Assembly: GCA_027487685.1 (NCBI GenBank)
Contig: JAIYDC010000132.1
Location: forward strand, 1-33,067
Source: Pseudomonadota bacterium
GTDB taxonomy: Bacteria; Bdellovibrionota; Bacteriovoracia; Bacteriovoracales; Bacteriovoracaceae
Direction of reading: 5' to 3'
DNA length: 33,067 nucleotides
Made by a program: the position numbers and the translations under genes. Under the pieces are notes generated by a model. It was given only the letters and a program-made list of their open reading frames with translations. It had not been told where the DNA came from and did no database searches. Positions 24,061 through 32,194 of the stretch are shown here, piece by piece; within the stretch, counting starts at the first letter, position 1; each line of letters begins with the position of its first letter.

Positions 24061-25197
24061 ATGAAAGTTCACCTCGCTTCAGAAGACGACGTCTTCCAGA
24101 TTTCGCAGCTCTACTTCGACGTCTATCAGGGACTCTACCCGGACCCTCTAATGAAGGACTTTCACCTTATCCGGGAGTTCATTAGGTCCGACTCGGGCTT
24201 TTGGTTTGTCACCAAAGGTGAGCACAATCAGATCGTGGCTTCAGTCTTGGCCGCCTATGATGTGGAGAACTTGATTGCCAAAGCATTCGGCGCTGTCGTC
24301 CGACCAGATGTGAGAGGTCAGGGGATCATGGAGGAGCTACTCAGCTTCGGGATCAATTACCTACGAGAGAAAACCCCGGGGGTAGACGTTATCTATTCGA
24401 CGACCCGAACGGTTAACGAGGCGGCCCAGACTTTGACGGAGAAGCTTGGTTTTAAGAAGCTCGGAATCTTCCCCAATGCGCACCGGACACTGGAATATGA
24501 GACCCATTGCCTGGCCGCGATCGTTTACCCCTCGGCCCTTGAAAAACGGGTTAACGGCTACATGCTTCATCATGAGTTAGAGTCCCTCTATGGCATCGTT
24601 CGTAACGAAATGGGGCTCAACGAGCTTGAACCCATCATTCCAGATAAGCCGTCAAAAGTTCTCGTTGAACCCGGAGAACTCGAGCTGATCAAATCTCAGA
24701 AATTCGTGGCCTATAGGTACAATAACCTCAAGGCCGAAAAACGGCTCGAGTTTGAGTTCTTCCCGTTTCATCAACCCAACCTTGTGATCATGGCCCCGGA
24801 TCAATCGATCGAGCTTTTCTGCCACCTCTCACCGGTGGACGGCTACAGTGTCATCGTCGGTGGTAAGATGCCCGGAAATCTTAATTTCACTCAGTTGTTT
24901 CTTCGTGCGAATACACTCCTCCGTGATGCCGGTGCACGCTACATCGAAGTCATCGTCCGTGCGGATCGACCTAAAATCCTCGAGAGTATCCTGAAGGCCA
25001 AATTTATTCCCTGTGGCTTCTTTCCAGCGTTCCAGCTTATCGGTACCAAGCGCCATGACTTCGTGGTCCTGAGTCGCTCCTTTGAGATCTTCGACTTTCA
25101 GAACGTACGCCTTAAGGGCAAGAACCAGGTCTATCTTGAAGAGTACTTCAAGGCGTGGAAGCGTATGTCTCTGAACCCTAAGCTCCTCGAGCTATGA
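24061..25197 (+). CDS. GNAT-family acyltransferase with C-terminal extension
   Basis: From ATG 24061 the product has 378 residues. The N-terminal half is a GNAT fold. Motif A, VRPDVRGQGIMEELL (80-94), carries the acyl-CoA pyrophosphate-binding R/QxxGxG pattern, and TEKLGFKKLGIF follows as the motif B end. The C-terminal half (about 160-378) has no obvious match and may be a second, degenerate GNAT-like domain. An earlier start, TTG 24025, sits behind GGTGGTGGAGAG and would add 12 residues; the choice is not certain. Its stop overlaps the LuxE start (ATGA), so it is the first gene of a coupled three-gene operon. It may supply or receive the acyl group handled by the next two enzymes, in the position LuxD fills in lux operons (inference). 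Confidence 0.85.
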   Translation: MKVHLASEDDVFQISQLYFDVYQGLYPDPLMKDFHLIREFIRSDSGFWFVTKGEHNQIVASVLAAYDVENLIAKAFGAVVRPDVRGQGIMEELLSFGINYLREKTPGVDVIYSTTRTVNEAAQTLTEKLGFKKLGIFPNAHRTLEYETHCLAAIVYPSALEKRVNGYMLHHELESLYGIVRNEMGLNELEPIIPDKPSKVLVEPGELELIKSQKFVAYRYNNLKAEKRLEFEFFPFHQPNLVIMAPDQSIELFCHLSPVDGYSVIVGGKMPGNLNFTQLFLRANTLLRDAGARYIEVIVRADRPKILESILKAKFIPCGFFPAFQLIGTKRHDFVVLSRSFEIFDFQNVRLKGKNQVYLEEYFKAWKRMSLNPKLLEL

Positions 25198-26297
25198 AGG
25201 CGACTGATCGGCTCCTCGAGAGCGACCCCTTCGATTTTTCTTCTTCCGCCAAGTCGTTGTTTCGTGAGAGCTTCAGAGAAAACGTGCTCCATCACTACGA
25301 GCGCCACGAATTCACGCGTAAACTTTGGGACAGATTCGGAGTTCACCCTTCAGGGCTCTTAACTGAGGATGATCTCGTGCGGGCCCCGGGGACCATGGTT
25401 CATCTGTTTAAGGAGCATGAGTTTTGTTCCGTCCCTCGGGAATCTCTTGCCCTTGTTCTCACAAGCTCTGGAACGGGAGGACAAAAGTCCCAGCAGTTCC
25501 TCGACTCTGAGAGCCTAGCGAACGTGAAGACGCTAGCTCTTGCGATCCATCGCTCCCTGGGGATGGCGAGTCGCACTGCTTACAATTACCTCTGTTTTAC
25601 CTATGACCCTGCAGTGGCCAACGATCTCGGGACTGCCTTTACCGATGAGCTTTTGACTAACTTCACTGGCAAGCGCGAGGTTTACTACGCCATCCAGTGG
25701 GATCCGATAGCGAAGGCTTTTGCACTCAATGAGAGCGGTGTGGTCGAGACGCTCCGGCGTTTCGAAGCCTCGGGTCATCCTACCAGGATACTGGGATTCC
25801 CAGCATTTTTGTTTGAAGTGATCACTAAGTTTAATCTTCATCTTCAACTGGCCCCGGACTCGTGGCTTCAGACCGGTGGTGGTTGGAAGGGGAAGGCGGA
25901 TAAAGAGATTCCTAAGCGAGAGTTTCGCCGTTTTATCAGCGAGCGGCTGGGAATCCCTGAGGCCAACCAGCGGGATATGTTCGGCATGGTTGAGCATGGA
26001 ATCCCTTACGTGGACTGCGAGCGCGGGAATCTGCATATTCCCAATTACGCTCGGGTTTTTGTCCGCTCGCCTCATGACCTTTCTCTTCGAGCACGTGGAG
26101 AGCGAGGCCTTCTGCACTACCTCTGCTCCTATAACTTCAGCTACCCCGCCTCGAGTCTACTGACGACTGATTACGGGCATATCGGGACCTGCGACTGCGC
26201 ACTCGGGGGTGATGTGCTTTTTCTCACGGGCCGCGCCGGAGTTTCCAAACACAAGGGCTGCGCTTTGAAGGCCCTCGAACTCTTGGAGACAAAATAA
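25194..26297 (+). CDS. LuxE-type acyl-protein synthetase
   Basis: A 367-residue adenylate-forming enzyme of the LuxE family. LuxE activates a fatty acid with ATP, takes the acyl group onto its own C-terminal cysteine and passes it to LuxC for reduction. The phosphate-binding loop is SSGTGGQKS (91-99). TGGGWKGK (227-234) and DMFGMVEH (261-268) are the conserved adenylation motifs. Cys356 lies 11 residues from the C-terminus (HKGCALKA), matching the position of the acylated Cys in Vibrio LuxE. A CDC pair at 333-335 lies near the end. It overlaps the GNAT gene by 4 bp and the LuxC fusion gene by 1 bp. No luxA or luxB is present. Confidence 0.9.
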   Translation: MKATDRLLESDPFDFSSSAKSLFRESFRENVLHHYERHEFTRKLWDRFGVHPSGLLTEDDLVRAPGTMVHLFKEHEFCSVPRESLALVLTSSGTGGQKSQQFLDSESLANVKTLALAIHRSLGMASRTAYNYLCFTYDPAVANDLGTAFTDELLTNFTGKREVYYAIQWDPIAKAFALNESGVVETLRRFEASGHPTRILGFPAFLFEVITKFNLHLQLAPDSWLQTGGGWKGKADKEIPKREFRRFISERLGIPEANQRDMFGMVEHGIPYVDCERGNLHIPNYARVFVRSPHDLSLRARGERGLLHYLCSYNFSYPASSLLTTDYGHIGTCDCALGGDVLFLTGRAGVSKHKGCALKALELLETK

Positions 26298-28690
26298 TGT
26301 ACTGGTTCGGTGAAACGATCGGAGTCGACGGAAGCTGGCGCGAGGACGATCGCTGGAAGGGCATTCCTGCCAGAAAACGAGCGCTGGCGGCAACGTCTCT
26401 CGAGCGGATTCTGGAACTCCTCGATGCATTTTCCCGAGAATCTTTCTCGGAGGCACTGCCAGAGATTATTCGCGATTCGGGTTTCGCTGCAGCCGATGCT
26501 GAGGCGACACTGGGACTTCTGCCCAATCTCCTCTGCCGGGAGTCCTTGGAAAAGAGGCTTCGGGCCGAATTTACCAACATTCGGGTGCTCGATACATTTA
26601 CGAAAATTCCTCATGGTAGCTTTAAGGTTCGTGCAGTTCCTTTGGGGGTGCTGCTACATGTGACCGCTGGAAATGTTTTTTTGAGTGCCATTGATTCTCT
26701 CATCATGGGCTTCATAACGAAGAACGTTTCTATCCTAAAGGTCAGTGGACAGAACCGCTTTTTCCCTCTGTTCTTTGCGGAAAAACTGCGTGCCTTTGAT
26801 CGGGAAGGTATCATCGCCGATAAGTTTGCAGTCCTTCACTGGAAGGGCGGCGATGAGGCGACGGAGAGTTTTCTGAAGAGTAAGGTGGACGCCATCATCG
26901 CATGGGGCGGGGAGGAGATGATTGCTACCTATCAGCGCAATCTCCCGGCCAAGGTGAAGTTCCTGGGATTCGGGCCTAAACTCTCACTTCAGGTTGTGAC
27001 CACCCGAGGCCTCGCGGGGAAAGACCTGGCCGCAGTAGCGAGAAAGATTGTTTCGGACATCGTTCCTTGGGACCAATCGGCCTGCGCTTCCCCCCAGAAC
27101 CTCTACGTGCAGGAAGGGATCCTTGAAACCGAACTCCTCGCAGCACTCGACACTGCCTTCTTGGAAGCCCCTGAGCGGGGCCAGCTAGACGATGATGAGG
27201 CGACTGAGATCTTGAAGGAGCGCTACCGGGGCCTTTATTCGGAACTCATGGACGGGGGCCAGGTGGTCGCCGGTGCTCAGCACCTAGTCCACCTTGAGGA
27301 GAACCGGCACCCGAAGCCATCTCCGCTCCACCGCTCGCTTATCATTAAGCGCTTTCGGGACTTCGGTGAGCTCCACGAACTCTTGACCCCTTTCTCCTAC
27401 TACCTCCAGTCTTGCAGCTATCTCGTGGCAGATGATGAGAAGGAGAGTTTCTTGTGCGAACTTTGCACCAGCGGAGTTAAGCGATTTGCACCTCTGGGAA
27501 CCGTGACTTGGGGAATGGAGGGCGCGCCTCACGACGGACGTTTTGTCCTGAGAGACCTCGTCAATTTCATCGGCGACGAACTCAGGGCCGTGGACTACGG
27601 TGAGGCCCCTGGCCCCACTCACGATGCTTCGATACTCAAGGTGGCCTTCGCTCAGGGCCCACACCCCCGGGGCTACATCTTCTCGTCCGGTGGCACGACA
27701 GGAGAGCCTAAGTTCATCCACTTCAGCTACGAAGAATTCGATTACATGAGCGACATGCTGGCCATTAACTTACGTGCCCAGGGCCTGGTTCCTGGAATGA
27801 CCGTAGCGAATCTTTTCGTCGCTGGTAACTTGTGGTCGTCATTCCTCTGCGTGGAGAGGGCGCTGGAGAAGATCGGCGCTATTCAACTTCCGATTGGAGG
27901 TCTTTGCGCTCAGGAGAACATCCTGTTGTATCTCAAGAAGTTCAGGCCCGATGTGGTGATGGGGATTCCATCCATGCTCGTCGCAACCGCCGAGTTTGCG
28001 CTTTCCCGTGGGGAGGAGCTGGAAGTTCCGCTGGTTTTCTACGCCGGAGAAGCGCTCTCGGAGGCACGAGTGGATTACCTCCGGAAAGTTTGGAACACAA
28101 AAACCTTCGGATCGGCTGGATACGCTTCCGTGGACGCGGGGGTCATTGGTTATCAGTGCGACCGATGCGGGCCCGGAGAGCATCATCTTTTTTCGGATTG
28201 GATAGCTCTGGAAGTCGTAGATGGGGAAGCGGTCGTCTCTTCTCTTGTCCGGGACACGATGCCGGTGCGCCGGTACCGGACTGGCGATCGGGTGGAGTGG
28301 ATCGGGGAGTGCTCCTGCGGGAGGCCAGACAGGCGCTTCCGGCTGCTTGGCAGGATTGATAATACGATTCTTATCTGGTCCTGCCGCCTTCTAACGGCGG
28401 ACATTGAAGAAAGCCTCGCCCATTACGGAGTGTTGACCTACCAGGTTCAGATTTCAGAGGTGGTAGAAAGCGCTTCCGTTCGGGAAGTCCTTTCGATAAA
28501 TTACGAAGCCGGCCATGGCCCCGTCGACCAAGAGGCCTTTCTCTCAGACCTTTATCAGCGCTCACGAGATCTGAAAGATACTATCGATTACCTAACCTTC
28601 AGAAAAAACATTGGCATTATGGCCGTTGAGGCCGTCCCAAGAAACCCGCGGACTGGCAAAATTTCGACGATTGTCGACCTACGGGTGTAA
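26297..28690 (+). CDS. LuxC-type acyl reductase fused to PaaK-type adenylating ligase
   Basis: A 797-residue fusion. Residues about 1-430 are a LuxC acyl-CoA/acyl-protein reductase, an aldehyde-dehydrogenase-like enzyme that makes aldehyde with NADPH. The reactive cysteine is Cys263 in WDQSACASPQ, and GVLLHVTAGNVFLSA (117-131) fits the nucleotide region. Residues about 455-797 are a PaaK/CapK-type adenylate-forming domain: ATP loop SSGGTTGEPK (463-472), RYRTGD (659-664), a probable zinc site from CDRC (621-624), H629 and CSCG (672-675), and the C-terminal catalytic Lys788 in NPRTGKI. The join shows no frameshift. With the upstream LuxE it forms a complete acid-to-aldehyde reductase with two separate activating domains. 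The fusion is unlike the stand-alone LuxC of luminous bacteria. Substrate unknown. Confidence 0.88.
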   Translation: MYWFGETIGVDGSWREDDRWKGIPARKRALAATSLERILELLDAFSRESFSEALPEIIRDSGFAAADAEATLGLLPNLLCRESLEKRLRAEFTNIRVLDTFTKIPHGSFKVRAVPLGVLLHVTAGNVFLSAIDSLIMGFITKNVSILKVSGQNRFFPLFFAEKLRAFDREGIIADKFAVLHWKGGDEATESFLKSKVDAIIAWGGEEMIATYQRNLPAKVKFLGFGPKLSLQVVTTRGLAGKDLAAVARKIVSDIVPWDQSACASPQNLYVQEGILETELLAALDTAFLEAPERGQLDDDEATEILKERYRGLYSELMDGGQVVAGAQHLVHLEENRHPKPSPLHRSLIIKRFRDFGELHELLTPFSYYLQSCSYLVADDEKESFLCELCTSGVKRFAPLGTVTWGMEGAPHDGRFVLRDLVNFIGDELRAVDYGEAPGPTHDASILKVAFAQGPHPRGYIFSSGGTTGEPKFIHFSYEEFDYMSDMLAINLRAQGLVPGMTVANLFVAGNLWSSFLCVERALEKIGAIQLPIGGLCAQENILLYLKKFRPDVVMGIPSMLVATAEFALSRGEELEVPLVFYAGEALSEARVDYLRKVWNTKTFGSAGYASVDAGVIGYQCDRCGPGEHHLFSDWIALEVVDGEAVVSSLVRDTMPVRRYRTGDRVEWIGECSCGRPDRRFRLLGRIDNTILIWSCRLLTADIEESLAHYGVLTYQVQISEVVESASVREVLSINYEAGHGPVDQEAFLSDLYQRSRDLKDTIDYLTFRKNIGIMAVEAVPRNPRTGKISTIVDLRV

Positions 28691-28761
28691 TTCTTTCATC
28701 CCGAACCGTGTAAGAATCGTCCTGAGTTAAAATGGCAGAAATCCATTCCAGAGGACGCTCT

Positions 28762-29871
28762 ATGAAGCTTTTTGCGATTCTAACGGTTTTTGCCTTCCTT
28801 TCTTCCGCACAAGCGCTTGAGCAATTCGGGGGTGTTCGCTTCCACTCTTCGGTGCCTGAAGATCAGCTCACGGCCTTGAAGACCGACCTCTCCTATGTTT
28901 TCACCAACCCAAACCCCAATCCTGACGCCGAATTCCTCCAGGTGACAGGCCTCTCGGATGGCTCAGGGCCTGTGCTTCATAATTGGCTCTACAACCGCGT
29001 CCGCTACATCGTTGGGACGGATTTCAACATTGACCGAGCACTCATCCGCCGACCAAAGCTTGGATTTCGGTACCCGGAAACTCCCATTCCAGAGGCCCTC
29101 CGAGGGATCCAAATGACTTCTATGCAAATCCTCATGGCCAACATTGGAAGCCTAGTTTATCTCATTGGGAAAAAAAGCGACAAGCTCTACGGACTCTACC
29201 TCGATGGCCGCTTTGTGTCTGTCAGGTCAAATCGAGCGGGAATCCTGCAAGTGGGGCCAGGGCTTTTTAGCGAAACTTTCCAGATCAATAAAACTGACCC
29301 TAATGCCCCCGCTAACTCTGTTGCTCGTGGAGGAATCCTCTTCCACGAGGCAAGGCACAGTGATGGCAACGGCGAGGGGACTGGCTTTCTCCATGAGGAG
29401 TGCCCTGCTAACCATATGTTTGCCGGAGCGCGTGCTTGTGAACGCATCGGAAACGGATCTTACACAGTCGGAGGACTGGCGATGCGGCACCTCCTAAAAA
29501 ACTGTACGAGCTGCACGACAGAAGAGAAGACCGTTCTTGCAACCCAAATTGCCGATGCATTTAGCAGGGTTATCCGTGGAATCGACTCTGCAAAGGTGGA
29601 GGCACGGAGAAAACTTGAACTGGAGTGGAATGCCCTGAATCAGGTCAAAAACACGTACCAAAGCCAGGATTGGCCAGAATCACAGCAGGCACAGGTCAAT
29701 GAAGAGTTAGATGCGATATATAAAAGGCTCTACGAACTCGATGAACGAATCAATAGATTTAACGTGACTTCAGATGCTGCTCTCCCGGTCCGCGACGCGA
29801 ACGCCGAAGGCACGTTTGCTGAAGAGCCGGTGTCGAAGACTGCACCCATGATGACGAGGTCACTCCGATGA
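28762..29871 (+). CDS. Secreted HExxH protein, paralogue 1 (probable zinc metallopeptidase)
   Basis: From ATG 28762 the product has 369 residues and a clean signal peptide (MKLFAILTVFAFLSSAQA). FHEARHSDGNG at 194-204 contains HExxH (His195, Glu196, His199), the zinc-binding and catalytic motif of many metallopeptidases. The metzincin third ligand (HExxHxxGxxH) is not present, as position 205 is Glu. Other conserved His residues (211, 218) could serve. Four cysteines (214, 226, 248, 251) probably make disulfides, as expected outside the cytoplasm. A helical tail follows. An upstream in-frame ATG at 28732 lacks the signal-peptide position, and GAGGA precedes 28762. It is closely similar along its length to the product at 30481-31578. 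Family not recognised. Confidence 0.75.
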   Translation: MKLFAILTVFAFLSSAQALEQFGGVRFHSSVPEDQLTALKTDLSYVFTNPNPNPDAEFLQVTGLSDGSGPVLHNWLYNRVRYIVGTDFNIDRALIRRPKLGFRYPETPIPEALRGIQMTSMQILMANIGSLVYLIGKKSDKLYGLYLDGRFVSVRSNRAGILQVGPGLFSETFQINKTDPNAPANSVARGGILFHEARHSDGNGEGTGFLHEECPANHMFAGARACERIGNGSYTVGGLAMRHLLKNCTSCTTEEKTVLATQIADAFSRVIRGIDSAKVEARRKLELEWNALNQVKNTYQSQDWPESQQAQVNEELDAIYKRLYELDERINRFNVTSDAALPVRDANAEGTFAEEPVSKTAPMMTRSLR

Positions 29872-30392
29872 AAAAGCGCTACTTTATCCTGCTTGTTGCT
29901 GTTCTTGCTCTCGGAGCATTCTACCTCAAAAACACCCCGTCTTCCGAGGAGATAAGTGCATCGGACTCTGAGGTCATCAACCGGCCTCAGAGTACCAAAC
30001 AACATCTCGTTGCAAAGACGATTAAGCAGACCGCCGTAAGTGCTGTTCAGTCTACCTCGGTCCCCGAGCTACCTTCCCTGGACGAGTTTCCGACTCTGGC
30101 CGACCTCCAAGACCTCAGCGAAGATGAAGTTCATCATACTCCAGAGGCCGTCATAAATGGTGGTCGCCTGGTGGGCCAGCTCATCGACCGCGCTGAAAAG
30201 AATCCGCCGCTCCGGGAAAAGACATTGCAGCTTCTTAAGTCCTGTGCCGAGAGCGACGAGGTCGTGACTGCTGTTCGTGCTGTCTGCTGGAAGAATACTG
30301 TTAGTCAGATGAAGAATTGGCGTGTCTTCATCCCTCTGAGCGACATGAAGGTGCCTGCAAATGTGCTCGAGCTCAGTTCTCAGCTCCCTTAG
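29868..30392 (+). CDS. Small membrane-anchored or secreted protein between two HExxH paralogues
   Basis: A 174-residue protein with an N-terminal hydrophobic segment (KRYFILLVAVLALGAFYL) that could be an uncleaved anchor or a signal peptide. A low-complexity Ser/Thr/Glu linker follows, then a helical C-terminal domain (about 85-174) with two cysteines. No family recognised. Its ATG overlaps the stop of the upstream HExxH gene by 4 bp, so it is translated together with that protein. That makes a partner, chaperone or inhibitor of the enzyme a reasonable but untested idea. No equivalent follows the second paralogue. Confidence 0.65.
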   Translation: MKKRYFILLVAVLALGAFYLKNTPSSEEISASDSEVINRPQSTKQHLVAKTIKQTAVSAVQSTSVPELPSLDEFPTLADLQDLSEDEVHHTPEAVINGGRLVGQLIDRAEKNPPLREKTLQLLKSCAESDEVVTAVRAVCWKNTVSQMKNWRVFIPLSDMKVPANVLELSSQLP

Positions 30393-30480
30393 GGTGATGA
30401 GCAGATAATCTTTTCATAAACTCTGGTTATTCTGCTGCCACGTGTTAAAAGGCTCCACCTATTATCAATTGGAGCGATTT

Positions 30481-31578
30481 ATGAAATTCCTCGCCGTTCT
30501 TACTGTTCTCAGTTGCCTCTCTTCCGCCCACGCACTCGAGGAGTTCGGAGGCATCAGCTTCCACTCGTCTGTTCCGGCCGATCAGGTGGCAAGCTTGAAG
30601 AACGATCTCCGCTACGTCTTCACTAACCCGGTGACCCAGTCGGATGCGGAGTTCCTTTCCACGACGGGTCTTACTGCAGGAACAGGCGATCACCTCCATA
30701 ACTGGATCTACAATCGGGTCCGCTATATTGTGGGCGAGAACTACGACCTGCGGAGGAACTTCCGGGCCCGGCCAAAACTCTTTTTTAAATACCCTAAGTC
30801 GCCCCTTCCAGACGGAATGTCGGGAAATAGCATTAACGTAGTTCAGGTGGTCATGTCGAACCTTGGAGGAGCGGTCTACCTCACAGGCAAAAAGGAAGAC
30901 GTCCTTTTAGGTTTAGACATGGATGGAGATTTGGTTTCCGTGAAGTCCCCGCGAACTGGAATCTTGCAGGTCGGTTCTGGCCTGTTCTACGAGGGCTTTT
31001 CGATAAACAAGTCGGATGTGAACGCTCCGGCCAACTCCGTCTCTCGCTTAGGGACCCTCTTCCATGAGGCACGCCACAGCGATGGCAACGGTAAGAGTAC
31101 AGGCTTTCTTCACGACATCTGCCCTGCTGGACACCAGTATGAAGGCCACGCAGCTTGTGAAGTTTCCGGTAACGGTTCTTATACTCTTGGCGCACTCTCA
31201 GAGCGTCACATGGTTCAGAACTGTGGCACTTGCACCACCGAAGAGAAGACGATTCTTGTCGCGCGGATTGCTGATTCCTTTAACCGCGTCTTCGATCGAA
31301 GCAAGGCCCAGGCCCGTGCCACACTCCTGGCCGAACTGAAGACGGCCAAAGAGCTTTTGCAGATGTACCAAACGGGTTCTTGGCCCCGGACTATGCGTGC
31401 ACAAGTGGACGGAGAGATCCGCGCTCTTCGGAGTAAGATCACTACCCTCGAAGCTCAGCTTGCCAATTTGACAATCGTTCCGGACGTTCGCCCAGCCTCG
31501 TTGGATCCACGCGCCGAAGGAAACTTCAAAGAAGAATCCGTCCAAAAGTCTGCGGGCCTTATGCGCAAGTCCCTTTAA
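30481..31578 (+). CDS. Secreted HExxH protein, paralogue 2 (probable zinc metallopeptidase)
   Basis: From ATG 30481, behind GGAG, the product has 365 residues with signal peptide MKFLAVLTVLSCLSSAHA. It matches the product at 28762-29871 from end to end: both start the mature protein with ALExFGG, share the NRVRYIVG, ILQVG and NAPANSV blocks, and have LFHEARHSDGNG at the same residue numbers (HEARH 195-199). The histidines and cysteines after the motif (FLHxxCPxxH, NCxxCTTEEK) are also kept. This is therefore a tandem duplication in which both copies keep the putative active site, so both are probably functional. The C-terminal helical tail is the most diverged part. Family not recognised. Confidence 0.75.
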   Translation: MKFLAVLTVLSCLSSAHALEEFGGISFHSSVPADQVASLKNDLRYVFTNPVTQSDAEFLSTTGLTAGTGDHLHNWIYNRVRYIVGENYDLRRNFRARPKLFFKYPKSPLPDGMSGNSINVVQVVMSNLGGAVYLTGKKEDVLLGLDMDGDLVSVKSPRTGILQVGSGLFYEGFSINKSDVNAPANSVSRLGTLFHEARHSDGNGKSTGFLHDICPAGHQYEGHAACEVSGNGSYTLGALSERHMVQNCGTCTTEEKTILVARIADSFNRVFDRSKAQARATLLAELKTAKELLQMYQTGSWPRTMRAQVDGEIRALRSKITTLEAQLANLTIVPDVRPASLDPRAEGNFKEESVQKSAGLMRKSL

Positions 31579-31636
31579 AAGGTTCCCGCACACTTCTACG
31601 TAAGCGCCGCTTAGGCAGAAGTGTGCGGGAACCTTT
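31578..31636. repeat. Perfect 20-bp inverted repeat between convergent genes (palindromic repeat element, copy 2)
   Basis: The 20-nt arm at 31578-31597 (AAAGGTTCCCGCACACTTCT) and its exact complement at 31617-31636 enclose a 19-nt loop, which holds a second palindrome, TAAGCG-C-CGCTTA (31601-31613). It follows the stop of the second HExxH gene, while its right arm codes for the last residues of the YkgJ-like protein on the minus strand. It may terminate transcription from both sides. Its minus strand shares 22 nt with the element at 6155-6181. Confidence 0.75.
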
Positions 31637-32165
31637 CCCAGAGGTCGAGAAGAGCGTTCGGGATCGGGGCCTTCTCCCATTGAAGGCCAAGCTCTTTACG
31701 AAGCCGGGCGTTTTCCTCCAGCTCTTCAGGAAAGAGTTCGTCTCTTTGACGGAGAAGTTCGAGCTCGGAAAAACAGTGCTCCGTCGCCTTAAGCTCTACA
31801 TGATGTGAATTAAAGGCAAGGCACCCGTAGGGTTTAACCGTGCGGGGAAGTGGGCACCCTAGCTCCCCCTGACCGAAAAAGGGACAAGTGTACGTCTTGC
31901 GAAGGTAAGATCGGGCCCCAGAAAACTTCGCTTCCAGCCGGTATCTTTGCACCGTGGACAGGAGATTCTCTTTGAGTTCCGGCAGGAGCTTCCCTGCGTC
32001 TTGAAGATAAACCATGAGTTCCCATGCTTCGAGAGGGGTAACCAGCATCGAATTGGCCTCAAAAGTACAGCAGGTGCCAGGGCAGCCGAGGCAGCTCATG
32101 CCCTGGGCCTCAAGGCCTTCCATTTGGTCCATCAACGTCTGGCGTCTTGTGAGGTCCTTGCTCAT
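31611..32165 (-). CDS. YkgJ family cysteine-cluster protein
   Basis: This 184-residue protein carries the CxxCxxxCC cluster of the YkgJ (Zn/Fe-chelating) family: CLGCPGTCC at residues 25-33. Further cysteines occur in TCPFFGQGELGCPLP and KPYGCLAF, which complete the expected metal site. The biochemical role of the family is unclear; binding of a zinc or iron-sulphur centre is inferred from the cysteines. The ATG follows AAGGTGC. The C-terminal residues (about ERFPHTSA) are encoded by one arm of the large inverted repeat at 31578-31636. It is divergent from the potassium channel gene, whose promoter lies over its start. Confidence 0.85.
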   Translation of the reverse strand: MSKDLTRRQTLMDQMEGLEAQGMSCLGCPGTCCTFEANSMLVTPLEAWELMVYLQDAGKLLPELKENLLSTVQRYRLEAKFSGARSYLRKTYTCPFFGQGELGCPLPRTVKPYGCLAFNSHHVELKATEHCFSELELLRQRDELFPEELEENARLRKELGLQWEKAPIPNALLDLWERFPHTSA

Positions 32166-32186
32166 CCTGCACCTTGTACTTACAAT
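32158..32186 (+). promoter_or_regulatory. Promoter of the potassium channel gene
   Basis: TTGCTC (32158-32163) and TACAAT (32181-32186) are exactly 17 bp apart. The ATG of the channel gene follows the -10 box by eight bases, so the predicted leader is at most a few nucleotides. No Shine-Dalgarno sequence is present. The -35 box overlaps the first codons of the divergent YkgJ-like gene. Confidence 0.5.
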
Positions 32187-32194
32187 AGTGTTTC

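Noticed and set aside
24061-28690. A bioluminescence (lux) operon
   Set aside because: No luxA, luxB or luxD is present. The gene order and the LuxC-PaaK fusion differ from luminous bacteria, so light production is not supported.
30393-30480. Terminator between the small protein and the second HExxH gene
   Set aside because: AGCAGA and TCTGCT can pair, but the stem is short and interrupted and has no T-run, so I did not list it as a feature.
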